Below, piece by piece: positions 1 through 7,241 of a stretch of 53,102 nucleotides of DNA (the stretch's first letter is position 1; every line of letters begins with the position of its first letter). Location of the stretch: positions 1 to 53,102 of the forward strand of contig NZ_JAPEMV010000014.1 in assembly GCF_026342355.1 (NCBI RefSeq), read 5' to 3'. The notes beneath the pieces are model-generated. The model was not told the DNA's origin and did not search any database. It saw nothing but the letters and a program-made list of their open reading frames with translations. Both the position numbers and the translations under genes were made by a program. Source of the stretch: Streptomyces sp. NBC_00249. GTDB taxonomy: Bacteria; Actinomycetota; Actinomycetes; Streptomycetales; Streptomycetaceae.

Positions 1-303
1 ACAGGTGGCGCTCTGGCACCCCTCGCATGCCCGGCGCACCGCACTGAACCCCGACAGTGAAGTCCCCTCCAACACCTGTGTTGCATCTGACGCAGGTGGC
101 CGGCACGACCTGTGTGCCGTTGCTCCGACCTGCGCCAGGTGCTGCACAGCTGCCACACCCGGGGTAAGTGGCATATCTGATACATGAATCACAGCTGCCA
201 GCTACCCCACCGTTGGCAGTTGTGCCGACGGTGGCAGCAACACCGTATCGCGCAGATGTTGCAGCGGTGGCGTGGCTTGCAAGTCCGACACCCCCTTAAG
301 ACA
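1..303. promoter_or_regulatory. Putative centromere (parS-like) repeats and parAB upstream region
   Basis: No convincing gene here. The stretch is dense in CACCTG/CAGGTG units: 1-7, 73-80 (CACCTGTG), 93-98, 108-112 and the 13-bp palindrome ACCTGCGCCAGGT at 128-140. CACAGCTGCCA occurs twice, near 146 and 190. The same CACCTGTG lies at 53080-53087 in the parA start. If the ends are joined, these repeats sit immediately upstream of parA, the usual place for a plasmid centromere and autoregulated parAB promoter. The role is inferred. Confidence 0.45.
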
Positions 304-353
304 CACCCACTCTAACACCTCTGTTTCATGAAACAGAGGTGTTAGAGTGGGTG
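304..353. repeat. Perfect 50-bp palindrome
   Basis: An uninterrupted inverted repeat centred on the CATG at 327-330. Its right arm contains CAGAGGTGTT, which recurs beside parB at 51932-51941, so one protein may bind both places. The centre GTTTCATGAAAC is 2 bp shorter than the chromosomal ParB box of Streptomyces. It lies about 90 bp upstream of the gene at 446 and could also be that gene's operator. Confidence 0.7.
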
Positions 354-445
354 CAAGAGAGGGGCCAGGTTGCACCCTGACCCCTCATCAGTCGGCCCAT
401 CGTGGCTGTGCCACGTTGGCCTCGATCCTGTATGGAGGATCTGCC

Positions 446-733
446 GTGACTGTAGTGCGTGACTCGCGTGGTGTAACTCGTGGTGGGGGCGTGGCCGGGT
501 GGGCGCTTCTGCCCGCGCAGGTGCCCGAGGACGGTTGGCCACTGCGGCCGGCCGAGGCGGCGCCGGTCCGTACGGCGCCGCCGGTCCAGTCGATGCCGAC
601 GGCGACCGTACAGCCGGTGACGGAGCCTGAGGCTGCGGACGACCTGGTGGCTCTGGTGGCGGCGCTGAACGGGCCGGACCGTGCGGTGTACCTCGACCGC
701 CGGGAACAGTACGCGTGGCTGGCGAGCTCCTAG
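446..733 (+). CDS. Hypothetical protein, 95 aa
   Basis: Small protein of unknown function. The GTG at 446 was chosen because a GGAGG ribosome-binding site lies at 435-439; upstream in-frame codons run through the palindrome region and look non-coding. The N-terminal half is Gly/Pro/Ala-rich and probably disordered. The last 35 residues (from EPEAADDLVALV) look like a short helical segment with acidic and basic residues. No membrane segment or signal peptide. It stands alone between the 50-bp palindrome and a strong terminator, so it is probably a monocistronic, palindrome-controlled gene. Confidence 0.55.
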   Translation: MTVVRDSRGVTRGGGVAGWALLPAQVPEDGWPLRPAEAAPVRTAPPVQSMPTATVQPVTEPEAADDLVALVAALNGPDRAVYLDRREQYAWLASS

Positions 734-753
734 CCTGCCCATCCCCTAACAGG

Positions 754-791
754 AGTGCCCCGCCGCCCTTCGGGCTGGCGGGGCACTTCTT
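754..791 (+). terminator. Intrinsic terminator
   Basis: Perfect 11-bp arms AGTGCCCCGCC (754-764) and GGCGGGGCACT (777-787) followed by TCTTT, 20 bp after the stop at 733. Confidence 0.75.
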
Positions 792-803
792 TGGTTCTCC
801 GAC

Positions 804-821
804 TTCGCGTGCACACGCGAA
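804..821. promoter_or_regulatory. Dispersed operator palindrome, site 1
   Basis: TTCGCGTGCACACGCGAA, a member of the plasmid-wide 18-bp palindrome family. It lies between convergent genes, so it is not an ordinary promoter operator. Confidence 0.6.
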
Positions 822-850
822 CTTGCCAGTCAGGTGTAGGTTCCGATCTG

Positions 851-1034
851 ATCTGTCGTCCGGCGCTACGCTGACCAGTGGTTTCGGGGCGCTGTCCGAG
901 TGACTTGTCGGTGGATCCGTCCGGTTGATCTGTCGGATTCTTCGACTGGGACGGACGGTTGAGGGGCGACCGACAGATTGTCTGGACCGGCGACCTGCGG
1001 TTTTCCGCTCCTCGCCGACACGGTGACGACAGAT
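851..1034. repeat. Four ATCTGTCG iteron-like repeats
   Basis: ATCTGTCG occurs at 851-858 and 928-935, and inverted at 971-978 and 1027-1034, in an otherwise gene-free stretch (791-1069). An inverted CCGTCC/GGACGG pair lies between the inner copies. Function unknown; an origin or protein-binding array is possible. Confidence 0.4.
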
Positions 1035-1069
1035 GCGCCGGACACCGACAAAATGAATCGGAACCTACA

Positions 1070-2161
1070 TCAGGCGCCTGGGCGGGTCGCCCCCACATAG
1101 TCGCCCTTCGGCATGGCCTCATCCATGGGCACAATCGAAACAGACTTCCCCGTCCGAGGAGCATGCAGAATCTGCCCGTCGCCGAAGTACAGGCCAACGT
1201 GGTAGATGCTGCTGGGCCCGGACTTGGACCAAAACACAAGGTCGCCGGGCTTGAGGTCCCCCCTGGCCACAGGCCGGCTCGCGGTCGCCGCGTACTGATC
1301 GGCTGCGGTACGGGGCAGCTTCAGACTCGGCCACCACGCGTACTGGGCAAGGCTCGAACAGTCGAAACCGTTGGTCACTGACGCGGAACACGACCCGTTG
1401 AGGTAGCCGTTCGTGCCGTCACAGAACCCGAGGCCTGGCCCTCCGGGGGTGCCGCCTCCCCATGCGTAGGGGATGCCGAGCTGGGTGTACGCGTGCCGTA
1501 CGGCGTCGGGGCCGCTGCCGGAGCCGAGGCCCGCAATGCCGGGACCGCCTAGTGCGGTCGCCCACTTCTTCGCGAGCTCGTTGATCTCCTTGACGTACCC
1601 GTACGTCTGGCCGGCCGCGAACTCGGGCGGGGGTACGCCCTTGTAGCGCTCCACCCATCCCCACCCGGCGTTGTACCCGGCGAGCGCGAGACTGACGGGG
1701 TCTCCTGAATACCCCGATCGCTCGGCCTGGTTGACCAGGCTGCACATGTATCGGCCCTGAGCCATGATCGCGTCCTCGGGGTCCTTGGCCCCGAGTGCGG
1801 TCCCGTCGCCGTCCTCGTCGCGGCCCCAGGTCTGCCAGGTGCTGTCTATGAACTGTGCAATGCCTTTCGCTGTGCCGTAGCCGGTCTCGGGCCCCTCGAT
1901 CGCCGGGGTGAAATGGCTCTCCGTGTAGCCCTGGGCGGCCAGTAGAGCGGGCGTCAGCTTCCCGGGGCACTGGGCTGCCGACTTGATGTACCACGGCGCC
2001 CACTGCCGCCCCGCGGCCGGCATCGCGCCCAGGTTCAGACCGCCGACCAGCCCGGTACGCCCCGAGGCGTCAGCCGATGCACCCACGAGGATGAGGCCCA
2101 GCAGCGCTACGGGCACGCCCACTCCGCCTACCACCACGGCCGCTTTGGCCAGTGCTTTCAC
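1070..2161 (-). CDS. Secreted lytic transglycosylase with NlpC/P60 domain (VirB1-like)
   Basis: 363-residue peptidoglycan hydrolase of the transfer system. Residues 1-35 form a signal peptide or membrane anchor. Residues about 50-200 are an SLT-type transglycosylase with the catalytic glutamate in YTESHF and the downstream GIAQF and AGYNAGWG motifs. The C-terminal 140 residues are an NlpC/P60 peptidase with the catalytic cysteine in GFDCSSL and a histidine in IYHVGLYFGDG. By analogy with VirB1 it would open the cell wall for the conjugation machine. Its GTG start overlaps the stop of the upstream regulator gene (GTGA), so the two are translationally coupled. Confidence 0.9.
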   Translation of the reverse strand: MKALAKAAVVVGGVGVPVALLGLILVGASADASGRTGLVGGLNLGAMPAAGRQWAPWYIKSAAQCPGKLTPALLAAQGYTESHFTPAIEGPETGYGTAKGIAQFIDSTWQTWGRDEDGDGTALGAKDPEDAIMAQGRYMCSLVNQAERSGYSGDPVSLALAGYNAGWGWVERYKGVPPPEFAAGQTYGYVKEINELAKKWATALGGPGIAGLGSGSGPDAVRHAYTQLGIPYAWGGGTPGGPGLGFCDGTNGYLNGSCSASVTNGFDCSSLAQYAWWPSLKLPRTAADQYAATASRPVARGDLKPGDLVFWSKSGPSSIYHVGLYFGDGQILHAPRTGKSVSIVPMDEAMPKGDYVGATRPGA

Positions 2162-2634
2162 TCTGTCCCCCTGTCGCCCTTCCTCGGCTGCGGACTGATG
2201 AGCTGCTGGCGAGCCTCACGCCCTGCCGACCAGGCCTTCGTCCACGTCGCCCGGCTCACGCCGTAGGCCTTCGCCCAACGCCCCGCGTCCTTCACCCCGT
2301 ACACGCCGTTCTCGACCCGGCTCACCATCTGCGTGGACACGCGCGCGCGTTCGGCGACTTCCTTCTGTGTGGCCCCGGTCTGCTGCCGCACCTGCTTGAG
2401 CGTCAGCGGGGCCGGTGACGGCGGCGCGAGCTCCTCCACCGGCAGGCACAAGACCCTCGCCAGGGCCTTGGTGACCCTCGCGGACGGCTTGCTCCTGCCC
2501 TTCTCCGCCCTGCGGACGGTCTCCGGTGAGATCCCCGCCAGCAGGGCGAGCTGTTCACAGCTCAATCCGGCCAACTTTCGTTGCGTCAGCAAAACGCTGG
2601 CTTGAAATGACGCCATACCGCTGGATGGACTCAC
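2158..2634 (-). CDS. XRE-family regulator with two HTH domains
   Basis: 158 residues from the GTG at 2634, which has GAGGG five bases upstream; a start at 2661 would put AT-rich promoter DNA (TAC TTA TAT AAA) in the protein, and ATG 2616 lacks a ribosome-binding site. Two Cro/C1-type HTH units are visible: the first around LAGLSCEQLALLAGISPETV, the second around TGATQKEVAERARVSTQMV. It is divergent from the transfer operon at 2719 and coupled to the hydrolase gene, so it probably controls the promoters between 2640 and 2718. It is also a candidate binder of the dispersed 18-bp operators, but nothing in the sequence proves that. Confidence 0.85.
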   Translation of the reverse strand: MSPSSGMASFQASVLLTQRKLAGLSCEQLALLAGISPETVRRAEKGRSKPSARVTKALARVLCLPVEELAPPSPAPLTLKQVRQQTGATQKEVAERARVSTQMVSRVENGVYGVKDAGRWAKAYGVSRATWTKAWSAGREARQQLISPQPRKGDRGTE

Positions 2635-2639
2635 GAGGG

Positions 2640-2718
2640 CCCTCAATTTATATAAGTACATGTTGACAGTAGGTTATGCTAGCGTCACGCTCGGATCATC
2701 TCAGTACGGGGGTGAAAG
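2640..2718. promoter_or_regulatory. Divergent promoter region of the transfer operon
   Basis: AT-rich island between the regulator (minus) and the transfer operon (plus), with TATATAAAT-like sequence for the minus strand and TTGACA at 2663-2668 followed by TATGCT for the plus strand, though that spacing is short. GGGGGTGAAAG just before 2719 is the ribosome-binding site. Confidence 0.45.
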
Positions 2719-3189
2719 ATGCACATGGAGAGCGCAGAAATGGCCGAACGGACCAGCGCTTCACGCTACTTCGGCGTCGTGGGCGCCCATGGCGGAGCGG
2801 GGACGTCGACGATCGCTCGATGGCTGGACCCCGACGGTGACGGCGGAACCTTCGAACTTCGGAGGGGTTCGCAGCTGCCACCGCATTACACACCTCTGGT
2901 GGTCTGCCGGTCCACCTCGGGCGGACTCGCCGCTGCCGTCCAGCTCATCGGCTCATGGCACCCGGATGTGCCCAGGCCGTACCTCGTGGTGGTGGGTGAT
3001 GCCCCGCTACGGCTGCCCCGGGCGGCCCGCTACCGCATGAAGACCCTCGGGCCTCGTGTCCTCGGAATCACCGAAGTGCCCTACCTGGTGAGGCTGCGGG
3101 ACGTGGACACCCCCGCTGACGGCCTCGCCCACCGCCCCGTCCAGAAAGCCGCCCGTGCCCTGCGGCGGAGCCTCGGACTCACTGACTAA
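2719..3189 (+). CDS. Small ParA-like protein with deviant P-loop
   Basis: 156 residues, first gene of the transfer operon, with a strong ribosome-binding site (GGGGGTGAAAG). Residues 18-30 read GVVGAHGGAGTST, which matches the glycine-rich loop of ParA/MinD-type ATPases, but the invariant lysine is a threonine. A second strand LVVVGDAP resembles a Walker B strand. Nucleotide binding is therefore doubtful. It may be a degenerate ATPase acting as a scaffold or regulator of the transfer complex. Proteins of this kind precede SCO6880-type transfer genes in Streptomyces (recollection of gene neighbourhood, not tested). Confidence 0.7.
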   Translation: MHMESAEMAERTSASRYFGVVGAHGGAGTSTIARWLDPDGDGGTFELRRGSQLPPHYTPLVVCRSTSGGLAAAVQLIGSWHPDVPRPYLVVVGDAPLRLPRAARYRMKTLGPRVLGITEVPYLVRLRDVDTPADGLAHRPVQKAARALRRSLGLTD

Positions 3190-3199
3190 GAGAGCGCAC

Positions 3200-3508
3200 A
3201 TGCACCTGATGAGCACGCTGAACGACGTGGTGACGGCCCTGCCGATGGCTGACCCCAAGAGCTGGGACCAGGCGCCGACCAGCCCCCCCGGCATGGACAC
3301 GATCATGCCGCAGTGGGTCGGATGGGCGAAATATTTTGCCATCGGAGGCGGCATCTTGGGCATCATCGCGTGCGGAATCATGATGATGGTCGGCCGCCGC
3401 AACCGCTCCCACCTGGCCGCCGAGGGCGCCAACGGCCTGCTGTGGGTCCTCGGCGGTCTGTCCGTCGTGACCCTCGCCGCCGGCGTCGTCCCCTCGATCG
3501 TGACCTGA
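3200..3508 (+). CDS. Small two-helix membrane protein of the T4SS (VirB2/TrbC-like position)
   Basis: 102 residues from the ATG at 3200 (AAGAGAG upstream). Two hydrophobic segments, about residues 43-63 (YFAIGGGILGIIACGIMMMV) and 79-100 (LLWVLGGLSVVTLAAGVVP), are joined by a basic loop (GRRNRS). Size, topology and position ahead of VirB6/VirB4 homologues fit a pilin-like or TrbC-like subunit, but there is no sequence motif that proves it. Confidence 0.75.
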   Translation: MHLMSTLNDVVTALPMADPKSWDQAPTSPPGMDTIMPQWVGWAKYFAIGGGILGIIACGIMMMVGRRNRSHLAAEGANGLLWVLGGLSVVTLAAGVVPSIVT

Positions 3509-3518
3509 GGCGGCCGCC

Positions 3519-4280
3519 GTGACACTCAATCTGCAACAGCAGGCACAGCGGCGGATGCGGCGGGCGCTCTACATCCTGAGCGGCACCGTCGTGCTGCTCG
3601 TCGCCGCCCTCGTCGTGGTCGCCTTCACCGGCGGCGGATCGACCACGGCGGCCCCGGACTCCAAGGCCTCCGAATCCGCGGGGCCGTCCGCCACACCGAC
3701 CGCACGGCCGGACGGGGGCGGGTACGTCGCCCCCGCTGAAACCGTGAAGCTGCCGGACGGCACCGCCAAGGCAGGCAACTTGCCGGTGCAGTTCCCGCAC
3801 ACGCCCGAGGGCGCGGCCGCCATGGCCGTGGCCTCCGTCCGTAACGCCTGGAGCCTGGACCCGGTACAGGTCAGGGCTGGCATCCTCGCGTACTCGTCCG
3901 CGCAGTACCGCGACCAGATGGCCGCTGTCGCCGAGGACGGCGCCAAGGGCAATCGGCAGTACGCGCACATCAGCCCCGACACCGGCCCGCTGCCTGCGGG
4001 AGCCACCCTCGTGGCCTGGCCGATCGGCGTGAAGTACACGGCCGTTTCCGGCAACACGGTCGATGTCCTGGTGCTCCTGCGCGTCACCCACGCGGCCAAG
4101 CAAGGTGCCGAGCAGGTCACCACGTTGGTGGTCAGCCCCGGCCGGGCCGTCTGGGAGGGCGGCGACTGGAAGGGCACGCCGACCAACTCCGGCCAGCCGC
4201 TCCCCGACCCCGTGGACATCGGCACCGCCTCGTTCAACGCGGACAAATGGAAGGCGATCCAGGAAGGGGACCGGCTGTGA
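3519..4280 (+). CDS. Single-pass membrane protein of the transfer operon
   Basis: 253 residues from a GTG start. A basic N-terminus (QRRMRR) is followed by one membrane helix (residues 17-37), a Ser/Thr/Pro-rich linker (40-70) and an extracytoplasmic domain of about 170 residues. The bitopic layout with a small external alpha/beta domain recalls VirB8/TcpC-type scaffold subunits, which is inference from topology only. The stop overlaps the next start (GTGA), so expression is coupled to the VirB6-like gene. Confidence 0.75.
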   Translation: MTLNLQQQAQRRMRRALYILSGTVVLLVAALVVVAFTGGGSTTAAPDSKASESAGPSATPTARPDGGGYVAPAETVKLPDGTAKAGNLPVQFPHTPEGAAAMAVASVRNAWSLDPVQVRAGILAYSSAQYRDQMAAVAEDGAKGNRQYAHISPDTGPLPAGATLVAWPIGVKYTAVSGNTVDVLVLLRVTHAAKQGAEQVTTLVVSPGRAVWEGGDWKGTPTNSGQPLPDPVDIGTASFNADKWKAIQEGDRL

Positions 4281-5785
4281 CACCCCGCCTCCTGCTCGCA
4301 CGTCTGGCGGCGACCGTGGCCGCACTCGTCCTCCTGTCCGGCCTCGCGGCGCCGGCGGCCCTCGCACGCCCGGCGGCAGTTCCGGCCACCGCCCCGCAGG
4401 CGCCTACCGTCGACTGGTGGGGTATCGGAAAGTGTGCGAACTGGCTGCTCCCCAACGTCCCTAGCCTGCCGGGCGGCAGCTCGGCGGTTGACTGCGCCAA
4501 GATCGCTCTTAAGGGCAAAAAGGCCATCGACCAGGTTCCGGGCCAGGTGATGAGTGCGGCGGCCCAAAAGGTGTCAGACTCCGTGATCGGTGACGCCGCC
4601 AAGACCATGGCGGAATTCGTGGACGGATTCGTGCGGATTGGATTCAGTTATTGGCTCATGACACCCTCGGTGCAGGTGAAGGATTCGGGGGTTCTCGGAG
4701 ATACAGCCTCGGATGATCCGACGAAAAAGCTGAGTCTGCATGGACTGATGATGGGCGTCGGCGCGGGTATCGCAACATTGCTCGTAATGCTCCAAGGGAT
4801 CAAAACAGTCATCCAGCGCAAGGGAACACCTCTCGCGCACCTGCTTCAGGGTTTCATGGTCAACCTGCTGGTGTCTGCGGCCGGAATCGCAATCATCGAT
4901 GCCCTGCTGATCGCCTCTGACCAGCTCACTAAGCAGATCCTCTTTGTCGGGTTCGGGGGCGAGAACGTGCCCGACCGGATGGCCGTAATGCTGCTGCCGC
5001 CCCTCGAAAACTCGCTCGGCCTGTTTGCCATTTCCGTGAGCGCCCTCATTATCGGTGGTATTCAGATCGTAATGCTGTTCCTCCGCCAGGCGGCAATCCC
5101 TATTCAGGCGCTCATTTTGCCGATCGCGGGTGCTGGGCAGCTCGGTGGCGAAAGTACGCGCCAGTGGCTTCCCCGGACTTTTACCGCCATCATGGTAATC
5201 ATCGTGTACAAACCGATCGCGGCCCTGATCATTGCCGTGGGATTCACTGAGATCGCCAACGGAAACGGCACCATCGACTTTATCCGGGGCTGTGTCACAC
5301 TCACCCTTTCAGTGTTTGCCCTCAAATCGCTTTTCGCTCTCTTCGCGCCCATCGGCGCCACAATGGGCAGCGCGGTGAGCGCGGGCGGCGGCCTCGGGGG
5401 GGCACTGGGCATGCTCGGCAGTGCCCTGGGGTCGCACCTGAGCAAGGGGGGCGAATCCGGCCCCACCTCGGCCACGAAGCACGCGGCTGACATGGAGCGC
5501 AACGGCCCAGCAGGTGGCGGCGGCGGGAACGGCGGCGGTGGCGGTGGCGGTGGCGGCGGGAACGGCGGTGACCCCACGGGGTCCAACGCCATCAAACAGT
5601 CCTCCATCCCCCAGCAGGGCGGCGGTCCTGAGGCTCAGGCTGCCCAAACTGCAACCGGCAACGCAACGAATGCCGGCGCCCCCGCGTCGAAGGCTGCCCC
5701 TGCGGTGGCAATCGCCATGGTCGCAGCCGAGGCGGGTCAAGCCGCGATCAACAAAGCCAGCGGGGCCGCTGGCGGAACGGAATAG
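4277..5785 (+). CDS. VirB6/TrbL-like polytopic membrane protein
   Basis: 502 residues; the GTG at 4277 overlaps the previous stop. A signal peptide (residues 1-32, cleavage after ALA) precedes an external segment of about 90 residues. At least five hydrophobic stretches follow, including LMMGVGAGIATLLVML, LLVSAAGIAIIDALLIA, FAISVSALIIGGIQIVMLF and TFTAIMVIIVYKPIAALIIA. The last 120 residues are a Gly/Ala-rich tail with a long glycine run. This is the architecture of VirB6/TrbL channel subunits, including the poorly conserved hydrophilic tail. The middle of the gene (about 4560-5340) is less GC-rich than its neighbours. Confidence 0.82.
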   Translation: MTPRLLLARLAATVAALVLLSGLAAPAALARPAAVPATAPQAPTVDWWGIGKCANWLLPNVPSLPGGSSAVDCAKIALKGKKAIDQVPGQVMSAAAQKVSDSVIGDAAKTMAEFVDGFVRIGFSYWLMTPSVQVKDSGVLGDTASDDPTKKLSLHGLMMGVGAGIATLLVMLQGIKTVIQRKGTPLAHLLQGFMVNLLVSAAGIAIIDALLIASDQLTKQILFVGFGGENVPDRMAVMLLPPLENSLGLFAISVSALIIGGIQIVMLFLRQAAIPIQALILPIAGAGQLGGESTRQWLPRTFTAIMVIIVYKPIAALIIAVGFTEIANGNGTIDFIRGCVTLTLSVFALKSLFALFAPIGATMGSAVSAGGGLGGALGMLGSALGSHLSKGGESGPTSATKHAADMERNGPAGGGGGNGGGGGGGGGGNGGDPTGSNAIKQSSIPQQGGGPEAQAAQTATGNATNAGAPASKAAPAVAIAMVAAEAGQAAINKASGAAGGTE

Positions 5786-5787
5786 TG

Positions 5788-7233
5788 ATGACGGCAGAAA
5801 CACAGCAGCCGCTCTACGGCGGGTGGCGCCGCTCGAAATCCATGGGCATCGCCACTCTGAATACGGGTCAAACGGTGGTCGTCGTCGGCGCGATGCTCAC
5901 GCCGATCATGGTCATCATCCTGGGCGGCCCGCTGAGCACCCTCACGGTCACCGTGCCGATCGCCCTCACGGTCATCGGCCTGACCGTGTGGCAGCGACAC
6001 GGCATGCCGCTGATGTCCTATGCGATCGGCCGGGCCCGCTGGGCCCTGGCCAACCTGCGCGGGGAAACCTCCTACCGGTCGGTATTCCTGCCCTCGCCGG
6101 AAGCGCTCGACCTGCCGGGCATGGTCGCCCCCACCCGGCTGATCCGGGCCGAAGCCTCAGACGGCCGGGGCTCCACCGGCCTGGTCTGGAACCAGAGGAC
6201 CGGCACCATGACAGCGGCCCTGTTGCTGAACCCGGCCGGCAGTCTCCTGGCCGCTGGAACTACGGTCCGTTCACAGGTGAACGCCTGGGGCGAGACCCTC
6301 GCACGGCTCGCAGACGAGGACGGCGTGCAGATGGCGGCCGTCACACTCCAAATCACACCGTCCAGCGGCGCCGCGCTCTCCGATCACGTCCGGGGCCGCC
6401 TCGACCCGTCGGCGCCGCCCCTCGCCCGCCAGGCGATCCGCGAACTGGTGGAAGGCGCACCCCGGGCCAGCGCGCAGATGGCGGCCTGGCTCTCCCTCGT
6501 CATTGACCCGGCCGCCGCGCCTGAGAAGCCAGCGGGACCGGCCGAATCCGCGGCGGTCGCCCTTGGCGCGCTGGACTCGGTGGACCTGTCCGGGGCGGGC
6601 GTCGAGATCCTGCGTCGCGCCACTGATGTGGACATCAAGCGACTCGTCCGGGGGGCCTTCGTACCGAGCGACATGGACGCCCCGGCCGCGGAAATCGAAA
6701 AGCTCGTGTGGCATGAGGTGGGCCCGGCCGCCGCTGAGGACGAGTGGACGCACTACCAGCACGATGACTACTACAGCACCTCGTGGGTACTCCGTGAGGC
6801 GCCCCGCAAGCTGGTCGCGTACGACACCCTGTTGAAACTCCTGGCCCCCGGGCAGTTCACCCGGCGCGTCACCCTCGTCTACCGGGTGCTGCCTACCGAT
6901 GAGGCGCAGGCCGTGGTGGAGCGGGAGATCAACGCGGGCGACGCGCGCCGCCAGTACCGCGAGCGCACCAAGCGCACGGCAACCCGGCGTGAGCGGGTTG
7001 ACGCCATGCACGCCGAGCGTACGGCCGAAGAAGAAGCCATGGGCGCGGGGATGGTCCAGTGGTCCATCTACGTGACCACCACCGTGGACAGCCTCGCTGA
7101 CCTTCCCGCCGCACGGCGGGAGATCGAAAAGGCTGCCCGCTCCAGCGGCGGCCTTCGCTTCCGCCCCGCCTTCGGCGGCCAGAGCGCGGCCCTGGTCGTG
7201 GGCCTGCCGGTCGGCATCAACCCCCTGCTCTGA
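5788..7233 (+). CDS. SCO6880-family T4SS protein
   Basis: 481 residues; ATG 5788 follows the previous stop by two bases (a GTG at 5785 is also possible). Two membrane helices near residues 25-70 (VVVVGAMLTPIMVIIL and TVTVPIALTVIGLTVW) precede a large soluble domain. Members of the SCO6880 family carry a PrgI-like membrane part and a domain resembling the N-terminus of VirB4 and lie directly before the VirB4 ATPase gene, as here. Its likely role is to tether the ATPase to the inner membrane. Confidence 0.82.
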   Translation: MTAETQQPLYGGWRRSKSMGIATLNTGQTVVVVGAMLTPIMVIILGGPLSTLTVTVPIALTVIGLTVWQRHGMPLMSYAIGRARWALANLRGETSYRSVFLPSPEALDLPGMVAPTRLIRAEASDGRGSTGLVWNQRTGTMTAALLLNPAGSLLAAGTTVRSQVNAWGETLARLADEDGVQMAAVTLQITPSSGAALSDHVRGRLDPSAPPLARQAIRELVEGAPRASAQMAAWLSLVIDPAAAPEKPAGPAESAAVALGALDSVDLSGAGVEILRRATDVDIKRLVRGAFVPSDMDAPAAEIEKLVWHEVGPAAAEDEWTHYQHDDYYSTSWVLREAPRKLVAYDTLLKLLAPGQFTRRVTLVYRVLPTDEAQAVVEREINAGDARRQYRERTKRTATRRERVDAMHAERTAEEEAMGAGMVQWSIYVTTTVDSLADLPAARREIEKAARSSGGLRFRPAFGGQSAALVVGLPVGINPLL

Positions 7234-7241
7234 GGAGCGCC

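Noticed and set aside
5..187. 60-codon open frame at the window start
   Set aside because: Overlaps the CACCTG repeat array, has no ribosome-binding site and no coding bias.
304..353. Chromosomal-type parS (GTTTCACGTGAAAC)
   Set aside because: The palindrome centre is GTTTCATGAAAC, two bases shorter, so it is not the canonical ParB box.
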